Positions 26,580 to 39,103 of a DNA stretch of 64,000 bases are shown one piece after another. The notes below the pieces were generated by a model. It did no database searches and was not told the DNA's origin. It saw nothing but the letters and a program-made list of their open reading frames with translations. The stretch covers positions 2,469,249-2,533,248 of the forward strand of contig BDGG01000005.1 of assembly GCA_001949185.1 (NCBI GenBank). Direction: 5' to 3'. The position numbers and the translations under genes were made by a program. The stretch comes from Ramazzottius varieornatus (taxonomy: Eukaryota; Tardigrada; Eutardigrada; Parachela; Ramazzottiidae). How positions within the stretch are numbered: position 1 is the first letter of the stretch; the number at the start of each line of letters is the position of its first letter.

Positions 26580-29500
26580 ATGCGAATTTGCTTGTTGCTG
26601 TTCCTCTTTGGCGAGTACTCGAGTAACTTGGACCTCGCCTTCGAGACAGCCTTGAAGCGGGTCGGTGTTTTCTATCCCGGCATCCTTTCCGAATTGACAG
26701 TGGTGAAACGGAACATCCTGCCGAAGGATTCCGCAGAAAGAATGGAAGCCGTCCTTTCGGAAGGCATGTATCGCTTTCTGGACTCGGACTGTCTCAATAC
26801 CCGGCATAATTTGAACTCGTCAGCCATCTCCGCACCATTTCGTGCCGTCATATCTACAGGTATGTGGCTGTTCCTTTAGTGATTAACTTGTTTGCTTCCA
26901 GCCATGGTTTTTTCAGGAGCAACACGGGAAGCCACTATCCTGGGTGACATAGGAAGAGGTAGATGCAGGTCTAAGGTTATGCGTAATTTCATGCTGATGT
27001 GCCCTCACGAAAGTGACGGTTTGATCTGCCTTCCAGAGGAAGACACGCTCGTAATGATCAGTGAAGCAATTACTTCCACCGGAAATGAACAGAATTACAT
27101 TGAGCGGTTCCCGACGATGCTGCGGATGTCGAACACCCCAATCGAGCAGATGGCCGATGCGGTAATTCATGCTTTGGTTCACCTCGGATGTGGAAAATAC
27201 ACATTTGTCTACGAGAGAGAACCCCAAGATGAACTGACAAAACAACGACTGGGGAACCTGAGGGATGCCTTGCGGAAGTACGATGACCTGCATGGGAGTA
27301 TCGGAAAATGGAGACGAAAGATTGAGCGGTATGATTTACCAGCTTCACCAGTTCATCTGACCGATCAGCGGCATGGCACTATCGTACTTACACACATGCA
27401 AGCGATATCTTCCGGTACGTCTTTGTGGCCACCAATAATATGGTAGATTTGCTAACCAGTTTGCACATCCTGGATAGTCAGTATCATAATTTAGATCATG
27501 TTTCCAGTTCACGTTCTTGCTTTATCCCCCGAAAATCTGGACAGGATAATCACAAAGTCCGTCGATGACGGATTATTCTTGGAGAAGAAACACCTATTCA
27601 TAATTCTGCCTACCGACATCAATGATCTTGCGTTCCAGGAACGATTTAGATCTGTACCGGTATGATCGCGTGGAATGCGGTGTTTTGTTTAAAGGGAAAT
27701 TGTGGTGGGCATTTGAATTATTTTAGAGCTTTACTCCAACAAACTGCAGTTCTCACGAGCCGAATATCCTCCTGGCTTCTTATGGACAATTATTCTCGCC
27801 TCGAACCACCAACCTGCTAAGGGTACCTCGCCTCTGCATGTCGCAGACTTCGATCTACGAAGCTGTCGTGTTCCTGTTTCGGGCAAGTACCTGCCGAGAA
27901 CCCTAACGAGCTTAGTCAAAGTACCGAGAATAGACGATCGTTGACCTTTTCTCGTAGGTTATCATGGGTACTGAAACACCGAAGAATGCAAGCCGGTCCG
28001 CCAGAGAGTTGCTGACTTCTCTGCGTAATCAAACGTTCGGAGTACCTGGCCTGACCAAGCCAATTACCATAGACCAAGCCGGAGTGAGGGTGATTCCGAT
28101 ACACTTTCAAGCATTTTTGCTTACTACCGGCCGATTCCAGGTACGTCGGGCCCTGTCAATGTAATCGCTTCCACAGCACTGCAGTTGCCTAACTGTATCA
28201 GCTTAATTTATGTTCAGACCGTTATGCGTTACAATTCGGTCAATAAGCAGATGGATTTCATCGATGATACGAATGGCAGTTCCGCCCAGCTCAAGCTTTG
28301 CATTCACTTTAACGAATTGGACAGTCCCAATCTGTCCCTCCCAGGCCAAGGTATCCAACCGTTCGTGGCTGGAACTATTCAAACGTTTTCTAGACCATAA
28401 CATAGTTCTCGGGTTTTTGGGTATAGAAATCGCTCGGCCGACAGCGGTCGCGTTCGGAATTCTCGCCGGGATCGCAATGCTGGCAGCAACTCTTCGGTTG
28501 TGGTGATTAATTTCGTCAAAGTTTAATTTAATATCCTTTTATCCAGCTCTGAGAGATTTTATTAATTGAGTCTCGTGGTTTGGTTAACAGGAAGCGTATT
28601 CAAAGATTTACGGGCCTCGCTTGGGTCGTTTCTGAAAGTCAGATGCAGTTCATCCGGTCTAACACCATCACTATTGGCAAGTTCGTCCTACCAGACAGAA
28701 CAAGCGTGCGCGGCGCCACCATGCTGTACAGCGGTCGCCTTCTTGCATGTTGCTGCAGTTTTCCGATTTACGCCCCTTTCGAGGAAGTCAAAAAGAATAG
28801 TTTGGCCAAATTGGTACTCAAACTGGTAAGCGCTTTTTCCGGCAGACTTCAGCGCCGGGAAGTCCACAAAATTCCGTTTCTGTAGTCTAGAGATCTTGAT
28901 CATCCAAACATCAGTAAATTTTACGGCATCATGTGGACCAGCAACCACCCGTATTTTGGGAAAGCTATGCTCCACGTTTCCGAAATGACAAGCAAAGGTT
29001 TCCTACGGACCATCGTTGACGACGACGCCTACGCACTAAACTGGGACCTACGGTTTTGTCTTATGTGGGATCTTTTCCTGGGCCTGCGTTATATTCACAG
29101 CTCCAAGCTACGGTTCCACGGGAGCTTGACCAGCCTGTGCACCTTCGTGGATGAACGCTTCACTTTGAAGATTAACGGAACCGGTATCCTGCCCTATTTC
29201 GGAACTATCCTAATAGATAAAGTTGTTGCGATGCCAGATTACAAGTATGAAGTATCAACGATGATGGTTAACCTCTGGATGGCACCGGAGTTTCGTCAGG
29301 ACCTCCGTACCGGCTGGTCGGCAGCATCCGATGCTTTCAGCTTTGGAGTGTTGTTGTATGAAATGTCCACCAGGAATGCTCCCTTCAATGTCAATCTGTG
29401 CGACCTTGCGGCACTAACTGGTCAGTATAAAAGTGCGAACGACACCCACTACCTTCTAGAAAAAGAATGCCAACCTTATCTGGACTGTTTCAGAATTCAC

Positions 29501-31101
29501 CCGCCAAATGAGAGCGGGAACCTATGTTCCTTCTCCTGCCGAACTCGAGCTGGACACCGTGCCTCCTGACATAGCCACACTGATGATGTCATGCTGGGCT
29601 ATCAATACGGCGGAACGACCAGACTTGAACCAGATTTTTGAGACCTTGACGAAAGTCTACCCACAACGATCCGGCATGTCTTTCAGCGCCAGCATTGTCG
29701 ACCGACTGATGCATTACAGCAATGAACTGGAAGAGTAAATGCTTTGCAGCAAAGCGTTGGGCTTTACTTTAGTTGACCCAGGATTGCATCTGGAATGTGC
29801 GTTGGTCTTTGCAGGAAGGTTCGGGAGCAAACAGACAGTCTGAGGGCTGAAGCAGACCGCGTGGACAACCTGTTGCGCGACCTCCTGCCATATGACATCG
29901 TCCGAAGACTGCGATGTGGAGAAACCATCCAGCTGGAACAATGCGACAGCGCTTCGGTGCTGTTCACGGATGTGCCGGTCTTCTCGGATATCGTGGGCAA
30001 GGTTACGCCCTTTCAGCTCTTCACTCTTCTCGAGCACATGTGCAGAATTCTAGACGTTGTGGTGGCCGGCTTTACCGTTTTCAAGGTTGAGACTATCCGC
30101 GACTCGTACATGGTAAGAAGGCAGTCATCCTTCTGTCACAAGTAGGGCTTTCCTACTATGCGTTTTATCCATTCGTATTTGCGGTTCTAGATTGTGGCTG
30201 GCGTCCCTGTCCATATCGGTGGCCGTCACGCCGTCGAAGTGGCCAACCTGGCGCTGGCTATGATCACGAGCGTGAGGTCCCTGCCTACAGTCCAAGCTTT
30301 CCATCTGGAAGAATGGATGAAATTGGAAGCTCGCGCTGGAATCCATTCAGGTTCCACTACATGCACCAGTGATCGTGGAGGCTGTTTTTCGTTCTGTTAT
30401 TCACCTTGCTGTCTTCCTCTACAGGACCGCTCATAGCTGGGATCGTGGGAACCAAGCTGCCCCATTATACAGTGTAATCTATTCTTGTTCCATCGAATTG
30501 TACTGTCGGAAAAACAGAATTTCACAAACTTCACTGCGCTTTAGGTTTGGCGATACAGTCAACACGGCCAGCAGAATGGAGACCACTGGCGAAGGTACGT
30601 GATAGGGAGTCCACGTGGCTTAACGTTATCATCGATGATGATCGATTTACCGATCACGAAAAACCCAGTATCGCATCACCTCTGTTTCAAACTTGCAGCT
30701 TCAAGGGTCCATATTTCCCAAGCCACCTTCGAGTTGTTGAAAGGGCGGACAGAATTCAAGCTTGAAGCCCGAGGACTCATCTCAGTCAAGGTAGATTTCA
30801 GCAGCCGCATGAGGGAGGCATGATCACCCATTGCAAAGCAGCTATGCTCGTCTTAGGGGAAAGGGGAGGTGGAAACCTTCTGGCTGGACGGTCGTTCTGC
30901 CAGTGATGGGCATAACATAGGTGTGTACCTGAACTATTGGAATCGAAACGTCGCCCCAAAGCTAATCTATTCCCTTGTTTCACAGACCTTGATTTAAACG
31001 AGCGGACTTTGGTACCGGGCGTGGACCCAAAACCAGCAACACGCCGTTTCACCAATGACATCAAGACCGGCACCCGCAGTTCCGCATACCTGTTACCGTG
31101 A
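26580..31101 (+). CDS. Receptor guanylate cyclase C (full length)
   Basis: Seventeen exons in phase: 26580-26859, 26917-27414, 27508-27659, 27727-27882, 27958-28140, 28218-28350, 28406-28502, 28591-28825, 28886-29424, 29513-29734, 29815-30112, 30191-30350, 30425-30473, 30545-30594, 30699-30790, 30857-30920 and 30986-31101; 1107 residues. Intron 4 is best read as GC-AG (CGG|GCAAGT). Order: short signal peptide, ANF-receptor ectodomain to about 467, membrane helix at about 475-498, kinase-homology domain (to about 820; no VAVK lysine, HGSLTSL in place of a catalytic loop), coiled-coil linker, cyclase domain from about 845. Metal-binding Asp residues are kept (FTD at about 884, RDS at about 928), as are NTASRM Asn and Arg. 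Guanine-contact Glu (KVETI) is present, but the usual Cys before FGDTVN is Thr (PHYTVFGD), and the Gly before the second Asp is Arg. Would make cGMP if active. Confidence 0.9.
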
Positions 31102-31224
31102 TCCGGCACGAACGCGGCCAGAAGAGCTCTTCAGATCTTGCTGGTCTTGATGGTCTGATATGTCTCTATGGTCGATTGCGATATTTTAGTATAAACCTGG
31201 AACCAGAAAGTTGTCAAAGCTTTT

Positions 31225-31343
31225 GCGTGCGACCATACCACGTAGAATGCTCCCGATCCCGTTCGATCTCGGAAGATAAGCTACGTCGGGCCCGGTTAGT
31301 ACTTAGATGGGTGACCGCTTGGGAACACCGGGTGTTGCAGGCT
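31225..31343 (+). rRNA. 5S ribosomal RNA gene, copy 2
   Basis: Same 119 nt as copy 1 with the same internal promoter region, followed by a T-run at 31346-31350. Lies 124 bp after the stop codon of receptor cyclase C. The flanks of the two copies differ, so this is a dispersed copy, not part of a longer segmental duplication. Confidence 0.95.
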
Positions 31344-31956
31344 TCTTTTTGTGTTTTGCTTGCTTGTAGTTCCCAGCCTTATACAATCCACCTGAACGAT
31401 ACTCGATTCGCACAGTGGTTAAATTTGCATACTCAGTGCCGTGAACTAGTTTACCGGTGTGTGGTGATGCAGTGAGCGCATCGGTAATCTCGGTAATAAC
31501 AGAGCGGCGGGATATTTGCAAGGATAAGCGGGACTGGCTGTTTGATCTGTTATAAAGCAGGCCGATAGTAGCTTATATTGAGCATATGGATGCCATGAAA
31601 TCATCGCAATGTGGTCACCGTCATGACATCTTTAGCATGGAGGCACGTTCATTCTGAATGGCCTTGCCGAGGCGCCAAGTTATGGATGCGCAAGACCACT
31701 GTGAACAGCCACTTAATTCTGCCCGTGTCTGGTTTTGGAAGTCAATCGGTACAAACAAGTGAAGACGAGAACGCGTGAGAGCACCTAATAGGGGAAGCGG
31801 CAATGACCGACATGAATAACAGTTATTCAATGCTGCAAGACAGGAATGACCGGTCCAACGATTTCACCACTAACCGGAAGCGGCGACTACAACTGGGAGC
31901 AACAGGCTTCGCTACGCAGTTGCGACTCTTACAGAACTCTGAGCTATCGTCACGTG

Positions 31957-32152
31957 CACACGTACGATGGAAAATAATGGGACAGTAAAAATTACGGGAC
32001 AGGCGGAAAGAACGGCGAAGTGGAAATTCGGCCGTAGAAAAGTGTCGAAAAGCACATTAGTAAGAAACGGTCGCGTACGTGCGTGCTTCCGTACCGCCGT
32101 AGCGATATGGCCTGTCCCATAATTTCGTATAATTTTTCATCGTACGTGTACC
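31957..32152 (-). mobile_element. MITE-like element, copy 2
   Basis: Reverse-orientation relative of 14461-14629. Shared blocks include GGGACAGGCGGAAAGAACGG, CCGTAGAAAAGTGTCGAAAA and GGCCTGTCCCATAATTT. Terminal inverted repeats around TGGGACAG are visible on both sides. Confidence 0.75.
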
Positions 32153-35100
32153 CGTTAATGTCCTCCTGAAAAAAATCGTAGAAAAATGACTACGCGCATC
32201 ACACCTCGTCCAGCCTTTCATCGTGGCTGTTCTTAAAAATAAATCTGGGGAGTTGTGTGGAGACCTCATCGTGCTTACTTGACCAATTGTTGGTTTCGAA
32301 CAAGCAGCCTAACGCGTCAAACACTTTCCGGACCGCGTTGCTACCGTAGTACAAAGGGCGCATCGATGCATAACCGCTATTGTTCTCTTTATGATCTAGA
32401 CTTTGAAAACAGAGGTGACTTTGATAGTGTTGCTCATGCGGAAAGATATTCGTCATGCAGATTATTCAACCCGATGACTCTGCAGGTCTCCACAGGCGCG
32501 CCAGACAGGTGTGCGTGCAGCGACCCAGCTGTGCTGAAAGTCTACATGACTCCTCTTCCGCGGGTGTTGGTGCAGGTCTCCGGATCCGGAAACTGTCGGA
32601 TCTAGTTTCACAGAACGGAATTGTTTTCGGTTCGTTCGTTCCAGCTTTCTGTTTTTGTTTCAGACGCTATGGAATATTCCGTGACCAGTTGATTACAATA
32701 AGCGTCAACCTGTCAATCGATATAGCGTTCGTCATAATTTGGCTAGAATCCAGTCTGCATAGTTCGTAGCTGGGCGATAATTGCCGTTTATCAAAGTTCC
32801 AACCTTCTGTCGACATATGGCCAGAAATCTTCTCGGACGATACACCGGTAATACGGTTCGTAGTCTCGAAATGGAGGTATGGCCGTCTGCCAGGAGTCCC
32901 AGGACGTATCAGAAGAACGTGCTGATTACGCCATTGAGTACATTCGATTAGGTGTAGATGTACGTACATACATGTCCTATATGACGCCATATTGCGTCTG
33001 TATGAACCAGTTTAGAGTGCAGGGAATATAAAGCTGCGATCAATGGAATATGTGGCTGCATAACATCACAGCTGGTTGCCGTAGCTCGAACACCACGAGC
33101 CACAACACGCTATAAGACGACGGCAACGGGCTAATTCCTTGTCAGTCAGTCATGTAAGATCTCGCGGACGGCCATGTTGTGGCCTGCCCGGCTCTGCTCT
33201 CCTTGCTCCTGTCTTCGTCCGGCTGATGTTCTTCCTCATACCTATCCTCGTGTTTCTTCGGTGATTGTACCGTTCGTTTCTGGGTTCCGCCATGGATGGA
33301 TCATTCGGCATCGCCACGGAGAAGATGATCGATGGTACCGCGTGTTGGCAGCTTTGTCGACAACACGTGGAACGATCGCCATGGCCTACCATATGGCGCA
33401 CCACACCGGAGAACCGATCCAAGGTATGCCAGTTTGCTCAATTTTCCGCCATGGCTTCCGAAAGAGAGCCAACAAAAGGCTTCTTTTAATTTCCCATTCG
33501 ATCCACACCGTAGAAAAGTACCGTCAGAGGAGACAGTCTAGAACGAGTAAACCTAGCGGAATTCCTTATATGTAGACAATATCAGTTCACATGTGTTTTT
33601 TTCCTGTGTATTGTTGGATGGAAGCGTATGCGGACGTTCCATCAAATCGTTTAGAAGTCGATCTTGTCGAAGTCGGAACCTGTTGGTCAAATGGTGGGAA
33701 AAGCAGTGGGTCCAAGAGTGGGTCAATGAACTGACCAAGTCCGAAGATTGATTTTGTCAAAACAGACCGATATATGACAGCGCTACAGGCGATCGACATG
33801 CTTCTTGTGCAATATGAAAGCATGTATGAAACTTGAAGGGCAGACAGGGAAAGTGCTTTTCGGGGCAAATGACCGCTTTCCATGCTCTGTTCCGCCGGAC
33901 AGGGCATCGTAAACCCTGCTCCGATGCACACAAGAACATTGCATTACATTAGAGGATTCGAATAAGTTTTATACTCTACTGGGTATCTCGCTCAGAGCTT
34001 GTACGGATTAAGTGACTGAAAAAAAACTGTAGAAAAACACACGTTATGCTCTCGTCGGCGGTTTTGCTCAATGGTTGTAATGGATAAAGAATGAATTTCT
34101 CGGTTCGCCTTTAGAGTAATGAATCGAAACGAGGATACTTTCGTGTAGTTCAACGATGGAAAAGTCTAAACTTTTCGGCTAAGCCAAACGATAGGGAAAC
34201 GGACCAACAATATTCTTTTTACAATTATGTTGTTGTTGAAATCGCGGAAGGTTAGGAAAAAGCCGGTGAAGCAGCTTCCGTCTCCAGATGACACTGGAGC
34301 CATGGTTAAGCTGAAAAACATGTTTTGACCAGAGTGGCAATTTTTGCGATGGCTTTTAAGTGCTTATGGGCTGCTTGGCTGCCTGAGAGAGTCATCGTGG
34401 GTTTTAAGTTGAACGCGGCGTGGCGGGAGACGTGATGAAACACCGAGATAATCTGCCGAGAAAATCTTCAAGGTAGACTTGACAAAATATACGCATGATG
34501 GGCCATGTCGTACGCCCGAAATATCGAAGAACAATACTGCGCGAAGTAAACCGGAACAGTAGATGAGTTTTGATATTGGTCACTTAAGTATACGCCCAAT
34601 CCGCCACATGAAAAAATCGTAGAAAAAGGCTCAGATCGTTCTCGTTCTCCGCTCACGCCGTTTATGAAAACAGAACACGGCTAAATATACCTAACCCTAG
34701 TGCCCGCCTGAGCGTGAAATTACGCATCTCGGAGGACTTTCTGTAGTGCGAATGATTTTTAGTATTTTTATAAAAAAGAGTGGTGAGATTAGGTGGCATG
34801 TTTCACGTGAGTTGCGCATGCAGCATATCGAGCGTTCTACCCATTGTGGGTAGAAGGACAAAGCATGGAGAAGAGGATAAAAAAGAAGAGTAGTTTCCGG
34901 TGGCGGTTGAATAGCAGCCGGACGGTAAATGCTTCGAGCTTGATTGCATGCGAAAGAAGAGTGGCTTGCTTTTCAAGGTCGACGTTGTCAGCAAAGAACA
35001 GCTTGATGGTGACAAGACTTCAAAGAAAGGGTCGTGTCGGCACTTTTTTGCTCTTTCATTTGTGAAAAGCTTATTTGGCAAACAACCGACGCTTCAGCAC

Positions 35101-36920
35101 TTTCCTCATCGCACAAAGCAAATAAGCTGCGCTTTTTTCCTCTGAAAAGAGGAACTTTAAATTCCGATGTTTGTGCTCCAGGTCTGTGCTTGCGCCACCC
35201 TGTTTGCTCGTGGCAGGCCCTGATCGATTACCATATTTCCGTCGACGTCAGCCGTACATAGAAATAACTGCATGCTCTCATCTCAGCAGTTCAAAGCTCC
35301 CACTCTCATAACATCCTTCAGACGTATTACCAGGAAGTTAGGAAAGCCAAAACTGCATTAACTTCTAGTTTTGACAAACCTTTGAAATTGGAAGTGCGGA
35401 ACATAAAGTCAACAGAATCTCTATGAATACATCCACAGAACGGAAGCCACTCGCAAAAGAAACGCATACCGCACTCCGTGTAACCGCCAGATCGATAAGA
35501 AAAAACCCGGCGAACGGATATAATTGAGTTAAATTCTGAGAGTAGCGAAAACTTTGCTTTCAAAATACTCTATTGTATTTTTATTATTTCAGCTCAGAGT
35601 CGGACATACTAAACCAACAGCCACGGCCTACGTACTCCAACCGTTCTCTACAAAAGATCGTTCCTTTCTTTCCGCATCCTCCAGTTGACTAACCCAACCA
35701 TTAGTTACTCCTTCATCAACCCTAAGCCGAAGCCGACGAAGACGGGAGCAAGCAGGAAGCGTTGCTCAAAATCTCTGACCTCGGGACGGTCTCTTTCGGT
35801 CCGACGGTAAACAAGGACCTGGGGGCCGATCCTCCACGCCTTTCTTTCTCGCTTCTCCATCTCCATCTCCATACTCCTTCCTAACTAACCTCTCTTCACA
35901 TCCATTTTGCACCACTGCACCTGTATTAATTCACGCACGCGTTTTCGCCTCCCTCTGCAAACACATCATATTCCTCCGATAATCACCTCTTCCAACATGT
36001 CACATGCCTGTACCTACTCCGTATCTAATCAAGACAACGGCGCCAATGTTCCACAATAGCGTCTCTTCGGAGCACTGTTTGGTCAACTGCGGCGATGAAA
36101 TGCGCAACCCGGTTCAATGTACAAAGACTTGTCTGCAGTCTTTTGTCCATTCATTTATCTAAATATTCATCTAGCGTGATTATTTATTCTATCTTCGGTT
36201 TTCATTGCGTAACTATCACTGAATGACAGACATTTTAGGCTCGTTTCATCACTCTCTACGTCAATCACTTTTCCTTGTTTCGGGGTTTTCTCTCACAATA
36301 CCGGCTAAATGATGCATTTCGACATGAGAAAGATGATTTTTTCCCTCGTTTTTATTGTTCGTCACACGTCAGTGATCTAAAGCCGTTTTCTTCAGTTGAT
36401 CAAATTTGGAGCTGCCCATTTTACCCTATCCGTTATCGATGTAATTACTCGACCTTAATTCCACCGCGTCATCATCGATGTGACACATACATACATTGTT
36501 TATTCATACGCTAGCCCTTGTTTGTCCAGTGCGCGAATAAATGAAGCTGCCGATAAGAACCGTGCTCTGTAGACGACTTGCTTGCGTTACATATTCGATT
36601 GTCTCAAATAATTGCCATTTCCCTCACGACACTGTTTGCCGTATCAAATTTCAAATGAGCCTGGTTCGAGCTTTCCGTCAATATATAGAACACCGTGTTA
36701 AGGCTAATAAAAGCTACACCTCGCAAGCCGGAAATAGCCCACTGTTTATTTTTCCAGTGGAAGCTCAAGGAAACAGCCCGTTGTGCAAACCAGCTGTTGT
36801 CCCCATCCCGAACAAGCTCCCCTATATTAAACACGCCTTTCCTCAACAGCACATAATTGTGCACTTACTTTGTTCTGTGGTGCCACCGAAGACCGCAGTA
36901 AATCTCGGAACGATCGTTAC

Positions 36921-36972
36921 CTCAAGTGGCGCACGTTTTCAGCCGATAACATAGAAAATTCCGCCACTCAGG
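36921..36972. repeat. GTGGCGCAC palindromic element (intergenic)
   Basis: Arms CTCAAGTGGCGCACG and CCGCCACTCAGG around TTTTCAGCCGATAACATAGA. The only clear intergenic copy in the window. Confidence 0.75.
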
Positions 36973-37287
36973 ATACCGATTGTCTCGAGATTGTTTGCCG
37001 CCTCCCATACAGTAACGGAAGTTCCGTGGTAAAGAGGTGCAAGTTCGAAAGTGATATTTCTACTCCACTATACTAGAACAGGAAATGTTTCGAGGTATAC
37101 ATAAATACGGAAGAAAGGCAGAAATGCAAGGATCAACATTGAGCAAAGGGGTTCAAGGAACTGCGAACGCGCGCGCGCGCATGTTGTCGGCAGTTTTTCC
37201 GGAACCATCGTGGTGCAACCGCTGTCGAGGTCCTTTAAAACACTCCCACAACACCAAATCAGCTGAAGTTTCTCGAGGGAGTATCGA

Positions 37288-39103
37288 TCAGCCGAGGAGA
37301 GCGATGTACTTGAGTAGATTAGACCCAGCTGAGCTACTGTTGATGACACTCTTTACGGGTTCCGTCAATGAGAGGAACTCCAGTGCGTTCGTGCATAGCA
37401 GCTTAGCCTGAAAGGAGTCAAAAGTTACGGCATTCAAAGGGAAGAAAAAGTCAATTTGAGTCAGCTGACGCCGGCTTTCGGGAAGGAAGGGGGCACTTTC
37501 CATTATGCAAGGAGTAAAGATAAGCCGGGACAGAGTACTTACTTTGATGCCGGCGTCGAGGTCGCTGTCGGCAATGAGCTTTCCAGGATGATCTTCACCC
37601 AGCGGAAAGGGATAATCACTACCCAGAACCACTCGTTCAGGGCCTAGTTTTTCAACCAGGAACTTCAGAGCAGGACCGTCGTGGACTAACGAGTCGGCCC
37701 AGATACGGCCGGTGAAGTCTTTGGGAGGTGTGGAGCACGAGGTGGCGCAGAGATCGGGTCGACAGTCGAAGCCGTGTTGTAACCGGCCACAGGTGTAGGG
37801 ATATGTCCCAGCGCCATGGGCGAAGCAAACCTGCGACGAGTTAAAATAGTTCGATTGAGTGTTTGTGGCGAAGTCGAATGTCGGGAAAACCTTCAGTTTC
37901 GGAAACTCCTCCAAGACTCCTCCAAATATCATTGAAGCAATCGCCATGGTCGTTTCTGTCGGCATGCCTGCAAAGCAAAGTTTGCTGCAGTCTTCATTCC
38001 CGAATTTAACCGCGGTGTCTAGAGAAGTTATAAGAAACCGAGGACAACAGAGAGCTCACAGTGGCGCCCCACCTGAATTTGGAGAAAGCGCTTCCGCGGC
38101 TAGAGGGCGCCACTGACATCCGGAGCAACAGGTTAGCACAGACAAGAGAAGGAAAACCTGCTACTTAAGCCGATGCAGAATCGTTATCGTACCTGAAGAA
38201 ACAATTCAGGCAATAACTCACCGATAAGCCAGGGGAACCAGAATTTTTTCATGCGGGCCGAGTTGTCCATATCCCAGGGATGAATGAAAATGGAGCAATT
38301 AACTTCCTCTGCTGCCTAAGGAGAAACCATCAAAACTATCGTTGTCCCTGCATACTGTATCCAATGAACTTAGCCAGCTCATATGGCCGAACCGCTGAAA
38401 AACAATGCAGGTGAAAGACTTACGGCGAAGAATGGTCGAAACTCGGCAGCATCAAGATTCCAATCTCCCATATGCGAGCCAATCTGCACTCCAGGGAACT
38501 TTAGCTCTTGGACGCATCTCTTCATTTCTCCAATGGCAAGATCCGGGGCTTGTAATGGCACTGTCCCCAAACCAATAAAACGAGAAGGATGCTGTGTGAC
38601 AGTATTGGCGATGTCATCGTTCAGAAACTTCGACAAATCCAACGCGTCTTCCGGTTTGGCCTGTGGGAAACATCCTTAACCGTGATTGACGCCCGGTTCA
38701 TCAAGCGAACGGACAGTACCGCATACGAATTTGCACAAGTGGTTAAAAGTTAATCTTACCCAGTAGCTGAACATAACAGGGACCGTCGAAAGAACTTGAA
38801 CGTCCACTCCATAACGATCCATGTCCTGCAGACGCGCAGAAGCATCCCAGCAGTTTGGTTCGACCTTGCGGAAGAACTTGTCGTCTTGATACATGGATGC
38901 AGCCTCGATGGTGCCATCTTCACTTCGATGGTAATCCAGCCGGATCCAACCCCCATAACCGTATCTCTGGAGAACAGCATAGGTAAAGACCAGCCAAACA
39001 AAACGTGTCCACTCACCTCTTTCAGGTCCGGTAATGCAGAAGGAAGAATATGGGTGTGTAAGTCTACTTTTCTGCAGGGTTTGAGAGCTTCCGTCGAGGC
39101 CAT
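37288..39103 (-). CDS. ACMSD: 2-amino-3-carboxymuconate-6-semialdehyde decarboxylase
   Basis: Seven exons on the minus strand: 39017-39103, 38760-38966, 38424-38660, 38222-38315, 37891-37967, 37543-37830 and 37288-37407; 369 residues (human 336). The amidohydrolase-type zinc enzyme diverts ACMS of the tryptophan-kynurenine pathway away from quinolinate and NAD. Zinc ligands are visible with family spacing: DLHTH (His16, His18), IFIHPW (His about 189), CFAHGAG (His about 239) and LGSDYPFP (Asp about 306). The glycine-rich [13 protein letters not shown] and [20 protein letters not shown] segments are typical. The extra length is mostly a 10-residue N-terminal extension and a Ser/Leu-rich C-terminus. 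Intron 4 (37968-38221) contains a separate GTGGCGCC hairpin at about 38061-38116. Confidence 0.95.

Larger units (their letters stand above)
31344..37287. other. Six-kilobase region without a recognisable gene
   Basis: Only short unrelated open frames. It holds the second MITE copy (31957-32152), one GTGGCGCAC palindrome (36921-36972) and a pyrimidine-rich stretch at about 35840-36030. Near 33028 a TATAAA-like box (GAATATAAAGCTG) is followed by open frames from ATG 33173 and ATG 33292 (CCGCCATGG context) that both reach a GGTATGCC donor-like site at about 33423; neither product is recognisable. Confidence 0.45.

Noticed and set aside
29425-29512. Open read-through of cyclase C exon 9 past the donor at 29425
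   Set aside because: The read-through sequence does not match kinase-homology domains, whereas splicing to 29513 restores the conserved frame (SPAELELDTVPPD).
33173-33430. TATA-like box and two overlapping open frames ending at a donor-like site
   Set aside because: Neither product is recognisable and no second exon is seen; kept only as a remark in the region entry.
38061-38116. GTGGCGCC hairpin in ACMSD intron 4 as a member of the GTGGCGCAC family
   Set aside because: Arms share only GTGGCGC and the loop is unrelated; treated as a separate hairpin.
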